Assembly: GCF_002208135.1 (NCBI RefSeq)
Contig: NZ_CP021647.1
Coordinates: 313,501 to 377,500 of the forward strand
Length of the DNA stretch: 64,000 bases
Direction of reading: 5' to 3'
Origin: Pseudoalteromonas piscicida
GTDB taxonomy: Bacteria > Pseudomonadota > Gammaproteobacteria > Enterobacterales > Alteromonadaceae
Both the position numbers and the translations under genes were made by a program. Position 1 is the first letter of the stretch. Each line of letters begins with the position of its first letter. The notes under the pieces are model-generated. The model was given only the letters and a program-made list of their open reading frames with translations. It did no database searches and was not told where the DNA came from. Positions 55,166 to 63,961 of this stretch are shown piece after piece.

Positions 55166-56231
55166 AAAAGTTCTAATTGTGTTAGTGCTATGGATAGTGT
55201 GTTTTAGTGTTGATGCTAAACAGTCATTAAATGTCTTGTTTGTGAACCCCTCTGTGCCAGGGGACCCATTTTGGCAGCGCGTCCAAGGTATTACAGAAGC
55301 GGCTGCGGAGCAACTCGACATTAGATTGGATGTGATCTTTGGAGAAGGAAATCGAATTATTCAGCTTGCTGAACTTAAAAAATATTTGAGTTATCGCGTT
55401 ACACCTGATTACGTTATCCTCATTAATTATCCTGGCGGTGCTGAAGAGAGTCTGAAACTCCTAGAAAAGTATGGGATTAACCATATTACGTTAGAAGAAA
55501 CAATCTCAGGACCCGAAAGACAGGCTATTGGTAATCCAAAAGAACACTATAAGTATTGGCTAGGCGAAGTCCATCACGATAATGACCAAGCAGGCTACGA
55601 TTTGGCTAAGCAGCTATACCAACAGGCTAAAGCCAACGGTCATGAAACGATTTATCCAATTGCTATCAATGGTCACTATGGCACAGAATCAGACATAAGA
55701 AGCAACGGTGCAAAGCGCTTTTTTGATGAAGTTGGCGTAGCCGTTCAGCAAACTGTTTATGCTGGTTGGTCGAAAGAACAAGCTTTTGATAAAACCAAGA
55801 AGCTATTGAGTCGCTACCCACAAACAAATCTTATCTGGAGTGCTTCAGACTTAATGGCGATGGGGGCCATCACAGCAGCTGCGTCTAAGACCTCAAAAAT
55901 CGTTTTTGGCGGATTTGATTGGTTGTCAGATACTTTTGATCTTATTGAACATAATGAGATGCAAGCATCTGTTGGTGGACACTTCATGATGGGCGCATGG
56001 GCATTGATTTCGGCGTACGATCACTATTATGGTCATCCTTTTTGGAAGAATAACACTGAGCTTGCGTTTGACTTAAGCGTGATCACGAAGGAAAACCTAG
56101 CTAGTTACTACTGGATAAAGTCGGAAAAAAACTGGCAATCTATCGATTACAAGGCAATGAGCCTCAAAGGAAAACCTAAAGAGCAGTACCACTTTTCTCC
56201 CGAGTTATTAAGAAAAAGTTTGCAAAAGTAG
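55158..56231 (+). CDS. Periplasmic binding protein, type 1 (sugar-like)
   Basis: A 357-aa protein with a signal peptide (MIKKVLIVLVLWIVCFSVDA) and a type-1 periplasmic binding fold of the ribose/LuxP class: LNVLFVNPSVPGDPFWQRVQ, PDYVILINYPGGAEESLKLL, ANGHETIYPIAINGHYGTES, and LIWSASDLMAMGAITAAASK. No permease or ATPase gene is near, so it may work with a distant transporter or as a sensor input, as in LuxP. Given the overlap with the DUF418 gene, itself overlapping an EAL-HDOD gene, a signalling role is an attractive inference. Confidence 0.82.
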   Translation: MIKKVLIVLVLWIVCFSVDAKQSLNVLFVNPSVPGDPFWQRVQGITEAAAEQLDIRLDVIFGEGNRIIQLAELKKYLSYRVTPDYVILINYPGGAEESLKLLEKYGINHITLEETISGPERQAIGNPKEHYKYWLGEVHHDNDQAGYDLAKQLYQQAKANGHETIYPIAINGHYGTESDIRSNGAKRFFDEVGVAVQQTVYAGWSKEQAFDKTKKLLSRYPQTNLIWSASDLMAMGAITAAASKTSKIVFGGFDWLSDTFDLIEHNEMQASVGGHFMMGAWALISAYDHYYGHPFWKNNTELAFDLSVITKENLASYYWIKSEKNWQSIDYKAMSLKGKPKEQYHFSPELLRKSLQK

Positions 56232-56296
56232 AAATGCAGTAGTGTAAAGTGGTTGAAGCGATTACAATACGGGTTTTTACTCAAAGTGGTTGTATC

Positions 56297-57283
56297 GTGA
56301 CAGAGCAAAAGCGCCTCAATAAATACATCAGTGAAACTGGATACTGCAGTCGTCGTGAAGCTGATGACTTAATCGCCTCAGGCCGTGTCAAAGTAAATGG
56401 AATTCTACCAGAAATGGGCACCAAAGTGTCAGATGCTGATACCATCGTTATTGATGGTAAGCCTCTGAAAGCTAAGCCAAGGGCTGTATTTATTGCTTAT
56501 AATAAACCTGTTGGTGTAACTTGTACCACTGAACGTAAAATCAAAAGTAATATTGTTAGTGCGATTAATTACCCCGAACGTATTTTCCCCATTGGTCGCC
56601 TAGACCGCCCATCTGAAGGATTAATTTTCCTGACCAACCAAGGCGATATGGTCAATAAGATCCTTCGCGCCGGTAATAACCATGAAAAAGAATATGAGGT
56701 TGTGGTCAATAGACCCATTGATGAGCGATTTGTAAAACGTATGTCCGCAGGTGTTCCAATCCTTGGAACTGTGACTAAACCATGTAAAGTTCGTAAAACC
56801 GGTGCTAAGTCATTTACCATTGTCTTGACCCAAGGCTTAAATCGTCAAATTCGCAGAATGTGTGAATATCTAGGTTTTGAAGTAACACACCTTAAGCGTA
56901 TTCGGATCATGAATATCGACCTAAAGGGGCTTAGTTCTGGCAAGTGGCGTCATCTCAATGACGACGAAATGCGAGCGATTAATTTAGCCACTGAGTCATC
57001 AAGTAAAACGCAAGAAGCATCAGCAGGTGCAGGCGCAGGAAAGCTACAAGATAAGCCTAGAAGTGAAGTAGGCGAGGTTAGTCGCCCAAAGCAAGATGGG
57101 CGAGCGCATAACAGAAAGGATCGAACAACTGAACTCGACAAGCAAAATAGCGTTAAGCCAAAGTCAAAAACGCGAAGTGGTGAACAAAATCACGGTAACA
57201 ACAATCGCAAATCAAGCCTTAAACCAAATGCTAAGCCAGCAAAAAGAGTCAAGGGTACTTTGTCCTTGAATAAAAGCAAGTAA
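56297..57283 (+). CDS. rluF: 23S rRNA pseudouridine synthase F
   Basis: I start at the GTG at 56297 so that the protein begins TEQKRLNKYISETGYCSRRE, the S4-domain start of the family; 48 more bp are open upstream. The 328-aa enzyme has S4 (1-65), catalytic domain with the GRLDRPSEGLIFLTNQGD motif (Asp nucleophile), and the family finger GLNRQIRRMCEYLGFEVTHLKR. The C-terminal 90 residues are low-complexity and basic, as in other RluF proteins. RluF modifies U2604 of 23S rRNA in E. coli. Stands alone, with a bidirectional terminator downstream. Confidence 0.92.
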   Translation: MTEQKRLNKYISETGYCSRREADDLIASGRVKVNGILPEMGTKVSDADTIVIDGKPLKAKPRAVFIAYNKPVGVTCTTERKIKSNIVSAINYPERIFPIGRLDRPSEGLIFLTNQGDMVNKILRAGNNHEKEYEVVVNRPIDERFVKRMSAGVPILGTVTKPCKVRKTGAKSFTIVLTQGLNRQIRRMCEYLGFEVTHLKRIRIMNIDLKGLSSGKWRHLNDDEMRAINLATESSSKTQEASAGAGAGKLQDKPRSEVGEVSRPKQDGRAHNRKDRTTELDKQNSVKPKSKTRSGEQNHGNNNRKSSLKPNAKPAKRVKGTLSLNKSK

Positions 57284-57371
57284 CCTGAACTTCGGATAAA
57301 TAATGCCTTCCTAGCAGAATGGATCAATGTAAAGCCCCCTGACAGGTTGTTTAGGACGAGTCAAACGAAAT

Positions 57372-57401
57372 AAAAAGGGCTATTTTTTATAGCCCTTTTT
57401 T
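57372..57401. terminator. Bidirectional terminator between rluF and minE
   Basis: Perfect stem AAAAAGGGCTAT / ATAGCCCTTTTT with a 5-nt loop of T. It is flanked by A- and T-runs, so it can stop transcripts from both sides. Confidence 0.85.
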
Positions 57402-57416
57402 CACTTACTCAAACAG

Positions 57417-57677
57417 TTACTTTTCATCATCTGGTAGAGTAACGTTCAATTCTAATACTGCTAAATCATCCTCGTTTTGCTCAAACTGGACGTTGACCGC
57501 ATCCGAATCTACTTTTACGTATTTACGAATAACATCAAGGATGTCTTGCTTAAGTTGTGGTAAGTAGTCTGGTGTACCACGCTTTGAGCGTTCATGCGCA
57601 ACGATGATTTGCAGTCGCTCTTTCGCTAGTGAAGCGCTATTTTTTTTCTCAGAACGAAAATAATCTAGTAATGACAC
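57417..57677 (-). CDS. minE: Cell division topological specificity factor MinE
   Basis: The start is the GTG at 57677 (GGAGG 6 nt upstream), giving [20 protein letters not shown], the family N-terminus; the frame is open further up, inside minD. The 86-aa product carries the anti-MinCD helix ([19 protein letters not shown]) and topology domain ([19 protein letters not shown]). It drives pole-to-pole MinCD oscillation. One base separates it from the minD stop. Confidence 0.94.
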   Translation of the reverse strand: MSLLDYFRSEKKNSASLAKERLQIIVAHERSKRGTPDYLPQLKQDILDVIRKYVKVDSDAVNVQFEQNEDDLAVLELNVTLPDDEK

Positions 57678-57678
57678 C

Positions 57679-58488
57679 TTACCCTCCAAAGATCCGTTTG
57701 AAGATACCTTTCTTCTCAACCTGTAAGAAACGGAAATCGACGACTTCACCAAGCAAGCGGTTGATTGCGTCGCTATATGCTTGGCCTGCGTCTGAATCTT
57801 GATCTAAGATAACCGGTTGACCTGAGTTGGACGCATTAAGTACCGCTTTTGATTCAGGTATTACACCAAGTAAATCAATCGCTAGAATTTCTTTAACATC
57901 GTCTACCGATAACATTTCACCACTATCCACACGCTCTGGGTTATAACGTGTTAGCAATAGGTGTTCTTTTACAGGCTCTAGGCCCATCTCTGCTCGCTTT
58001 GACTTACTTTGTAGAATGCCTAAAATACGGTCTGAGTCACGAACGGATGAAACTTCAGGGTTAGTAGTAACCACTGCTTCATCTGCGAAGTACAATGCCA
58101 TCATTGCACCTGCTTCAATACCTGCTGGTGAATCGCAAATAATAAAATCAAATTCTTCTTTCATCTCATTTAACACACGCTCAACCCCTTCTCGAGTTAG
58201 GGCGTCTTTATCACGAGTCTGAGAGGCTGGAAGAATATAAAGTTTTTCAACGCGCTTATCTTTAATCAATGCTTGATTTAGATTTGCTTCGCCGTTAATC
58301 ACATTGACAAAATCATAAACAACGCGACGCTCGCATCCCATGATTAAGTCGAGGTTTCTGAGGCCAATATCAAAATCGACAATGGCTGTTTTATAACCCT
58401 TTAGCGCTAAGCCAGTACCAATTGCTGCACTTGACGTTGTTTTACCTACACCGCCTTTACCTGAAGTTACGACAATAATTTTTGCCAT
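57679..58488 (-). CDS. minD: Septum site-determining ATPase MinD
   Basis: A 269-aa deviant-Walker ParA-type ATPase with [20 protein letters not shown] (residues 4-23) and [18 protein letters not shown], and [20 protein letters not shown]. The C-terminal amphipathic membrane-targeting helix is recognisable ([13 protein letters not shown]). It recruits MinC to membranes and is stimulated by MinE. Lies between minC (5-bp gap) and minE. Confidence 0.95.
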   Translation of the reverse strand: MAKIIVVTSGKGGVGKTTSSAAIGTGLALKGYKTAIVDFDIGLRNLDLIMGCERRVVYDFVNVINGEANLNQALIKDKRVEKLYILPASQTRDKDALTREGVERVLNEMKEEFDFIICDSPAGIEAGAMMALYFADEAVVTTNPEVSSVRDSDRILGILQSKSKRAEMGLEPVKEHLLLTRYNPERVDSGEMLSVDDVKEILAIDLLGVIPESKAVLNASNSGQPVILDQDSDAGQAYSDAINRLLGEVVDFRFLQVEKKGIFKRIFGG

Positions 58489-58493
58489 CTGAT

Positions 58494-59198
58494 TTATCCT
58501 TTGACCAAAGCTGTAATTTTTAATGATTCGTCTTGTTGTGTTATTTGAGCAGCTTGACCCCAGTGTTCGCCTTGCAACGAATCACTGATCCAATAACTCC
58601 CGTTTATAGACACTAGCTCAGCTTCTAAGCGCTGGCAGAATATACTAGTGTCCTCTTGGCCTTGCGCACCAGCGATTGCACGACCACGTAAAGTACCGTA
58701 AATGTGCACGTTACCATCAGCAATAACTTCTGCACCATGACTTACAGCACCTAGCACGATCAGATCACGGTCTTTAGCATAAATTTGCTGACCACTACGT
58801 ACTGTTCCGTTCACAATTTGAGCAGGAAGATAAACTTGTTTTTCTACTACTTCCGCAGCTTGAGATTGCGATGGGGTACTCGGTTGCACATCCCTTGAAT
58901 AGTTTAGTACAGAAAACCCGGCTTCTTTGGCTAAGTCGTGCTGACTTTGAGTACCGCTACACACACCCACCGGATTGAGTTGTAAATCGACCAGTGTTTG
59001 CTTTAACTCATTGAATTCTACAGTTTGCTCCTGAACATCAGCTAAATTAACCACAATTGGTGCACCTTGAAAAAATTTAGGTGCTTGTGAAATTTTGCTA
59101 TCAAGATCTTGCCTTAACTTAGTCAGATCTAAAGAAAACAACTGCAGCACTGAGAGTGTAAATAGATTTCCTTTTAGTTCGAATGTTTGATTTGCCAT
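58494..59198 (-). CDS. minC: Septum site-determining protein MinC
   Basis: The 234-aa protein inhibits FtsZ polymerisation away from midcell. The N-terminal FtsZ-binding domain (1-100; FELKGNLFTLSVLQLFSLDL) and the C-terminal MinD-binding beta-helix (about 120-225; RSGQQIYAKDRDLIVLGAVS, GAEVIADGNVHIYGTLRGRA, EAELVSINGSYWISD) are both intact. It is first in minCDE. The 135-bp gap to the divergent ycgL gene must hold the promoters of both. Confidence 0.94.
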   Translation of the reverse strand: MANQTFELKGNLFTLSVLQLFSLDLTKLRQDLDSKISQAPKFFQGAPIVVNLADVQEQTVEFNELKQTLVDLQLNPVGVCSGTQSQHDLAKEAGFSVLNYSRDVQPSTPSQSQAAEVVEKQVYLPAQIVNGTVRSGQQIYAKDRDLIVLGAVSHGAEVIADGNVHIYGTLRGRAIAGAQGQEDTSIFCQRLEAELVSINGSYWISDSLQGEHWGQAAQITQQDESLKITALVKG

Positions 59199-59333
59199 AT
59201 GTACTCAAATTTCTGTTACAACCGCCGCTAAAGCCTTATTTAGCTGACTTTAGCGCGTAGTAAAACTTTCCACAACTTACTATTAGCATGGTATAGTGAC
59301 CGCCCATGATTAGCAAGATTTTATAGGCTTATA

Positions 59334-59615
59334 ATGCTCACCGCCATATACAAAAGTCCAAAAAAAGCGGATACCTATCTTTTTGTATCTAAAAGAGATG
59401 ATTTTTCCAATGTGCCTGCACCGTTAATGGAAACTTTCGGCACTCCTACCTATGTCATGATCATTGACCTTGCGAAAAGAACAAAATTGGGGATTGCTGA
59501 TCTTGAGACGGTTAAGCAAAAATTAACTGACGATGGGTTTTACTTGCAGCTTCCACCGCATAACGAAAGCTTGCTTGATGAATTTAGAAAGCAAAACGGA
59601 GTAACAGATTCGTGA
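59334..59615 (+). CDS. YcgL family protein
   Basis: The 93-aa protein shows the YcgL domain (DUF709): AIYKSPKKADTYLFVSKRDD, PLMETFGTPTYVMIIDLAKR, DGFYLQLPPHNESLLDEF. The fold is known from structure, the function is not. YcgL lies beside minC in many gammaproteobacteria, as here (divergent). It overlaps the transglycosylase gene by 4 bp. Confidence 0.9.
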   Translation: MLTAIYKSPKKADTYLFVSKRDDFSNVPAPLMETFGTPTYVMIIDLAKRTKLGIADLETVKQKLTDDGFYLQLPPHNESLLDEFRKQNGVTDS

Positions 59616-60628
59616 TAAAAAAAATTTCCCTATTAGTAGCCTCAGTTTGCTTGTCCACATCAGTTTTTGCTAACACCCAGGCGAAGTTTGATGAATACCT
59701 CAAAAACTTAAAACAAGAAGCGATTGAGAAGGGCTACGCGCAACAATTAGTTGATGATGCATTTGCTACCGCAGTATTTAAAGAAAAGGTGATTAAGGCT
59801 GATAAAACCCAGCCAGAAATTGTCGAAACCCTAGAAACTTATTTACCAAAGCGCGTCCCTGAGTGGAAAATCCAACAGGCTCGCAAACTCTATAAAGAGC
59901 ACCAAGAATCTTTGGAAAGAATAGCAAAAGAATATGGCGTACAGGCTCGTTTTATTGTAGCGCTTTGGGGTCTTGAAAGTAACTTTGGTCGTATTCAGGG
60001 CGGCTATCCAGTCATTAGTGCGTTGGTTACGCTTGCTTTTGATGGTCGTCGAGAAGCTTTGTACAAAAGACAGTTGTGGGCTGCGCTTGATATTTTAAGA
60101 GATGGGCACATCGGTGTCGAAGATTTCAAAGGATCTTGGGCAGGAGCAATGGGCCAAACTCAGTTTATGCCAACATCATTTACTTCTTATGCTGTTGATT
60201 ATAACAAAGATGGTCGCAAGGATATTTGGACTACACAAGAGGATGCTTTTGCGTCTATTGCCAATTACCTGAAAAGTGTAGGCTGGAACGATGACCTTAC
60301 TTGGGGCCGCCAAGTAAAGTTACCTGAGGGTTTTGACAGCACTTACATTTTAAAGCGTGGCACCAAGTCACACAAAGAATGGCTAAATGAATGGCGTAAG
60401 TCAGAGCGCTCACTAGCACAGTGGCAAGAGTTGGGACTGCGCAGAATGGATGGGAGTGACTTACCTCAAGTCAATATCACAGCAGCTTTAGTGATGCCCG
60501 ATGACGTCAATGGCCGTATGTATCTGGCTTATGACAACTATAAGGCCCTAATGAATTGGAATAGATCTTACTACTTCGCAACAAGTGTAGGGTACTTATC
60601 TGACCGTATTGGTTATCCAAAGATTTAG
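59612..60628 (+). CDS. Lytic murein transglycosylase, MltB-like
   Basis: A 338-aa protein starting at a GTG that overlaps the ycgL stop. It has a signal peptide (about 20 aa, ending VFANT) and no lipobox, unlike MltB itself. The catalytic domain contains IVALWGLESNFGRIQGGYPV (Glu acid/base), FKGSWAGAMGQTQFMPTSFT and YAVDYNKDGRKDIW. It cleaves peptidoglycan glycan strands to 1,6-anhydromuramic products in the periplasm. The pair ycgL-mltB-like is a common arrangement in Alteromonadales. A terminator follows. Confidence 0.9.
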   Translation: MIKKISLLVASVCLSTSVFANTQAKFDEYLKNLKQEAIEKGYAQQLVDDAFATAVFKEKVIKADKTQPEIVETLETYLPKRVPEWKIQQARKLYKEHQESLERIAKEYGVQARFIVALWGLESNFGRIQGGYPVISALVTLAFDGRREALYKRQLWAALDILRDGHIGVEDFKGSWAGAMGQTQFMPTSFTSYAVDYNKDGRKDIWTTQEDAFASIANYLKSVGWNDDLTWGRQVKLPEGFDSTYILKRGTKSHKEWLNEWRKSERSLAQWQELGLRRMDGSDLPQVNITAALVMPDDVNGRMYLAYDNYKALMNWNRSYYFATSVGYLSDRIGYPKI

Positions 60629-60645
60629 TCGCTAAAATCATATTT

Positions 60646-60671
60646 AGCCCGTTCTAGTAACGGGTTTTTTT
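60646..60671 (+). terminator. Terminator after the transglycosylase gene
   Basis: Stem CCCGTT / AACGGG with a 5-nt loop followed by seven T, 18 bp after the stop. Confidence 0.85.
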
Positions 60672-60760
60672 ATGCGTATTTAGTGAATGTAGCTTGCTAA
60701 GAATGCTATTAAACTTGACCTAGTTATGTCGCTGGGCTGAGCATTATTTTTAATGCAATA

Positions 60761-60790
60761 AAAAAGGCAGCGTCCAACTCGCTGCCTTTT
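60761..60790 (-). terminator. Terminator of the cydAB operon
   Basis: Perfect 11-bp stem AAAAGGCAGCG / CGCTGCCTTTT with a 7-nt loop; read on the minus strand it is followed by TTTTATTGC. It lies 23 bp after the cydB stop. Confidence 0.85.
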
Positions 60791-60813
60791 GGTTGGGCTA
60801 ATGTATGCAAGTG

Positions 60814-61812
60814 TCAATAGTAGGACAAAGGCTGAACCTTGCCCCAAAAGACTCGGTACGAAAATAACGTATATGCAATTAAGGTCGGTACCACAATCAC
60901 GACGCCATATAACAAGAAGGTAAGTGCCGATGCATCAGCAACCGCTTCAAAGATAGTTAGCTTGCCCGGTACTACAAAAGGGTAGAAGCTATAGACTAAG
61001 CCGAAGAAGCAAAGTACAAAGATAAAAGCTGAAATGAGGAATGGTAACCAAGCACCATTATCCGGTGATTTTGGTAGCTTCTGTAACACAAACTCTAAGA
61101 TCACAAAGAGCGACAAGCAAATAATCGGAGCTGGTAGTACTACAAGTGCCATAGGTAGGTCAAACCAGCGTTCATAGATCCACTCATTAATAGCTGGGTT
61201 GATGATAGAAACGAGTAATACACCAACAAAGGCAACTCTCGCAAATTTCTTACACCAGTTAATCGCATCCTGCTGTAATTGCCCCTCACACTTCATGATT
61301 AGCCATGCTGAACCGATCAAGCCGTACGCACAGACAACACCAATTCCGCTAAAGACAGCAAATGCGTGGGCAAGTAGGGTATTTTCAAAGCCTATGACAT
61401 AAAGACCCAGCATATATCCTTGAGCAAATGAGGTGAGTAGCGATCCAAATTTAAACACTTTGTCCCACCGCCTTTGGCGTTTAACCCTCGCTTTTGCTCT
61501 GAAATCAAAGGCAACGCCACGCATAATTAGACCAAAGAGTAAGAACACAACGGGAATATAGAGAGCTTGCAAGATCATGCTGTGGGCTTGAGGAAATGCG
61601 ATAAATGCAAGGCCGACAGCCAAGACTAACCACGTTTCATTAGCATCCCAAAAAGGACCGATCGAGGCTATCATCGTGTCCGCTGTTTCTTTATCGTCCA
61701 GTGGGATCATCATACCAACGCCAAGGTCGTAACCGTCTAATATTGCATAAACCAGTACCGCAAGTGCCATCAAACCCGCATAGATAAGAGATAGATATTC
61801 TGGATTAAACAC
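60814..61812 (-). CDS. cydB: Cytochrome bd-type ubiquinol oxidase subunit II (CioB-like)
   Basis: The 332-aa protein is the second subunit of a bd quinol oxidase, with about eight TM helices. The N-terminal LVYAILDGYDLGVGMMIPL and WDANETWLVLAVGLAFIAFP are the subunit II signatures. Length and sequence (335-aa class) are closer to the cyanide-insensitive CioB than to E. coli CydB (379 aa). It overlaps cydA by 8 bp. No CydX-like small third subunit is visible in the 190 bp after it. Confidence 0.92.
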   Translation of the reverse strand: MFNPEYLSLIYAGLMALAVLVYAILDGYDLGVGMMIPLDDKETADTMIASIGPFWDANETWLVLAVGLAFIAFPQAHSMILQALYIPVVFLLFGLIMRGVAFDFRAKARVKRQRRWDKVFKFGSLLTSFAQGYMLGLYVIGFENTLLAHAFAVFSGIGVVCAYGLIGSAWLIMKCEGQLQQDAINWCKKFARVAFVGVLLVSIINPAINEWIYERWFDLPMALVVLPAPIICLSLFVILEFVLQKLPKSPDNGAWLPFLISAFIFVLCFFGLVYSFYPFVVPGKLTIFEAVADASALTFLLYGVVIVVPTLIAYTLFSYRVFWGKVQPLSYY

Positions 61813-63151
61813 GAGTCACCTCCTCAGCAAATTCCTTCATGTCGTATTCTTCCACTTCAACAGCCTTGCTGGCAGTGTGGAACAAAGTGCGAATATAAGC
61901 GTAGAGTAAGATTGCATATATGGTGAGATAGCCAATGAGCGTGAACAACACATTCTCAGAAGCTATTGTCGTGACTGCATCTTCAACTCTTAAGATACCA
62001 CTAACGATATATGGCTGGCGGCCAATTTCTGTGACATACCACCCGGCCAGGGTAGCTACCCAGCCTGAGAAAGTCATCGCCACAAGCGCTTTCAGTTGCC
62101 ACTTCGGTAACTCACCCTTTTTCCATAATGTAAAACGAGTAACAAACGCAACTAAGATCATCAGCATCCCCATCCCAACCATGATTCTAAAGCCGAAAAA
62201 GACGGGCTTAACTGGTGGGTGTTCACCTTTAAATTCATTAAGCCCCTTAATTTCACCGTTAACGTCGTGGGTAAGAATAAAACTTGCCATATTAGGAATA
62301 CCAAGCGCAAAGTCGTTGCGTCTTTCTTCCTCATTCGGAATTGCGAATAGTAATAGCGGTGCACCTTTCTCTGTTTCCCAAACCCCCTCCATAGCGGCAA
62401 TCTTTTGCGGTTGGTGCTTTAGCGTATTTAGGCCGTGTAAATCGCCGACAAAAGCTTGTAGTGGAGTAAGTAGGGCTGCAACTGTTAACGCAACAGTTAG
62501 TGCTTTTTTGGGGGCATGCTTTTCGTCGTTTTTTAGCATCCGATAAGCGCTGACACCCGCTATCAAAAATGAAGCCGTAAGTGCACTTGCCAGTAACATA
62601 TGGAAGAAACGATAACCGAATGAAGGATTGAATATAACCTCAAACCAATCCGTTGGATACACGATACCGTCTCTAAGTTCAAAGCCCGTCGGGGTTTGCA
62701 TCCAACTATTTAAAGATAAGATCCAAAATGCTGAAAGAGTGGTGCCTATGGCGACGATAAAGGTAGCTAAAGTATGTACTTTAGGTGGTACGCGCTTCAT
62801 GCCAAACAACATGATCCCTAAAAATGTTGCTTCCATAAAAAATGCAGTCAGTACTTCATAACCGAGCAAGGGGCCGGCGATATTACCAACTTTCTCCATA
62901 AAACCAGGCCAGTTTGTACCAAACTGGAACGACATGGTGATGCCACTGACGACACCAAGTGCAAAGGTCAAGGCAAAAATTTTGACCCAAAAGCGATACG
63001 CTCTTAACCAAACTGGGTGTTCGGTTAGGTCATACTTGAGTTTAAAAAACGCCAGAAACCAAGCTAACGCGATGGTTATCGTGGGAAAGAGTATGTGAAA
63101 ACTAATATTTGCCGCAAACTGTATTCGCGACAACAACAACGTATCAAGCAT
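61805..63151 (-). CDS. cydA: Cytochrome bd-type ubiquinol oxidase subunit I (CioA-like)
   Basis: The 448-aa protein carries the hemes and the quinol site. LLSRIQFAANISFHILFPTI holds the N-terminal heme b595 His; FRFFHMLLASALTASFLIAG-type segment (RFFHMLLASALTASF) holds the b558 His; and WYVTEIGRQPYIVSGILRVE is the GRQP motif after a short Q-loop. The short Q-loop puts it in the CIO class, which is often less cyanide-sensitive. The complex reduces oxygen to water at high affinity while moving charge across the membrane. GAGGTG precedes the ATG. It follows the regulator gene by 15 bp and probably shares its promoter. Confidence 0.93.
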   Translation of the reverse strand: MLDTLLLSRIQFAANISFHILFPTITIALAWFLAFFKLKYDLTEHPVWLRAYRFWVKIFALTFALGVVSGITMSFQFGTNWPGFMEKVGNIAGPLLGYEVLTAFFMEATFLGIMLFGMKRVPPKVHTLATFIVAIGTTLSAFWILSLNSWMQTPTGFELRDGIVYPTDWFEVIFNPSFGYRFFHMLLASALTASFLIAGVSAYRMLKNDEKHAPKKALTVALTVAALLTPLQAFVGDLHGLNTLKHQPQKIAAMEGVWETEKGAPLLLFAIPNEEERRNDFALGIPNMASFILTHDVNGEIKGLNEFKGEHPPVKPVFFGFRIMVGMGMLMILVAFVTRFTLWKKGELPKWQLKALVAMTFSGWVATLAGWYVTEIGRQPYIVSGILRVEDAVTTIASENVLFTLIGYLTIYAILLYAYIRTLFHTASKAVEVEEYDMKEFAEEVTRV

Positions 63152-63166
63152 GACGCACCTCGCACT

Positions 63167-63712
63167 TTAAGACTTACGTAATAATTTATCCTTTAAATCT
63201 ATTACTTTACTCACGGAAGAACCGAGTTTCATTAACGACTGAAGTTGTTCTGGTGACAGGCGTTGAAGCTCGGCTGACCACTTGGTAACGGTTTCAAGCA
63301 GGTCGTGAATGGACTGCATTTGCTGCTGTGCATATACTTCTTCTGGTGAATTAGCGCTATCTAGAATCTGGTCTCGAAGTAGAGTGAGCGTTGGGTCGAT
63401 TTCCCTTTTTCTTCTCTCTTCAAATACGCGGTTAGCGAGATCCCAAATTGAGCCGTTTGGAGAGTAATATTCTTTACGATCGCCTGGAATATGGTGCACT
63501 TTGACCAATTGCCAAGATTGCAATTCTTTTATTCCCATACTCACGTTACCGCGTGAAATTTTTAACGCATCGGCGATCTCGTTCGCTGTTAATGGCTTTT
63601 CATTAATAACCAACAAACCAACCATTTGCCCTATAGTTCTGTTGAAACCCCAGCGACTTCCCATTTCGCCGCAATGAAGTACAAAATTTTCTATTTTTGG
63701 TGATAAGTTCAT
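63167..63712 (-). CDS. GbsR/MarR-family transcriptional regulator
   Basis: A 181-aa protein with a winged helix about 25-90 (MGSRWGFNRTIGQMVGLLVI, LTANEIADALKISRGNVSMG, then the wing VKVHHIPGDRKEYYSP) followed by a helical C-terminal part likely for dimerisation. The SRGNVSMGIKELQSWQLVK recognition helix is typical of the GbsR branch. It is the first gene of an operon with cydA and cydB, so it probably controls that oxidase and itself, in response to an unknown signal. An FNR-like box sits upstream. Confidence 0.85.
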   Translation of the reverse strand: MNLSPKIENFVLHCGEMGSRWGFNRTIGQMVGLLVINEKPLTANEIADALKISRGNVSMGIKELQSWQLVKVHHIPGDRKEYYSPNGSIWDLANRVFEERRKREIDPTLTLLRDQILDSANSPEEVYAQQQMQSIHDLLETVTKWSAELQRLSPEQLQSLMKLGSSVSKVIDLKDKLLRKS

Positions 63713-63759
63713 TGTTTTAAACTTTCAGTAATTATTGAAACTTTAATATAAAGGTCACT

Positions 63760-63773
63760 TTGACTTAGATCAA
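63760..63773. promoter_or_regulatory. FNR-like binding site
   Basis: TTGACTTAGATCAA matches the FNR consensus TTGATnnnnATCAA at 9 of 10 fixed positions. It lies 48 bp upstream of the regulator start codon and 190 bp from the gene beginning at 63962 on the other side, so it most likely controls the regulator-cydAB operon in response to low oxygen. Crp-family paralogs bind similar sites, so the exact regulator is inferred. Confidence 0.6.
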
Positions 63774-63961
63774 GCATTAATTAAGCTCAACTACAACATA
63801 GTGAAAGTTAACCTTCCCCGAATATCTATAATTGCTATCCACTGACCGCAAATCAATATAAATTTCAAATCATTGTGATTTAATGCGGCCGCAATCACAC
63901 GGATTATGCTGCACAGCCTCTTACTTTTGCAGCGGTACTCACATGACACGGGAATTTATAC

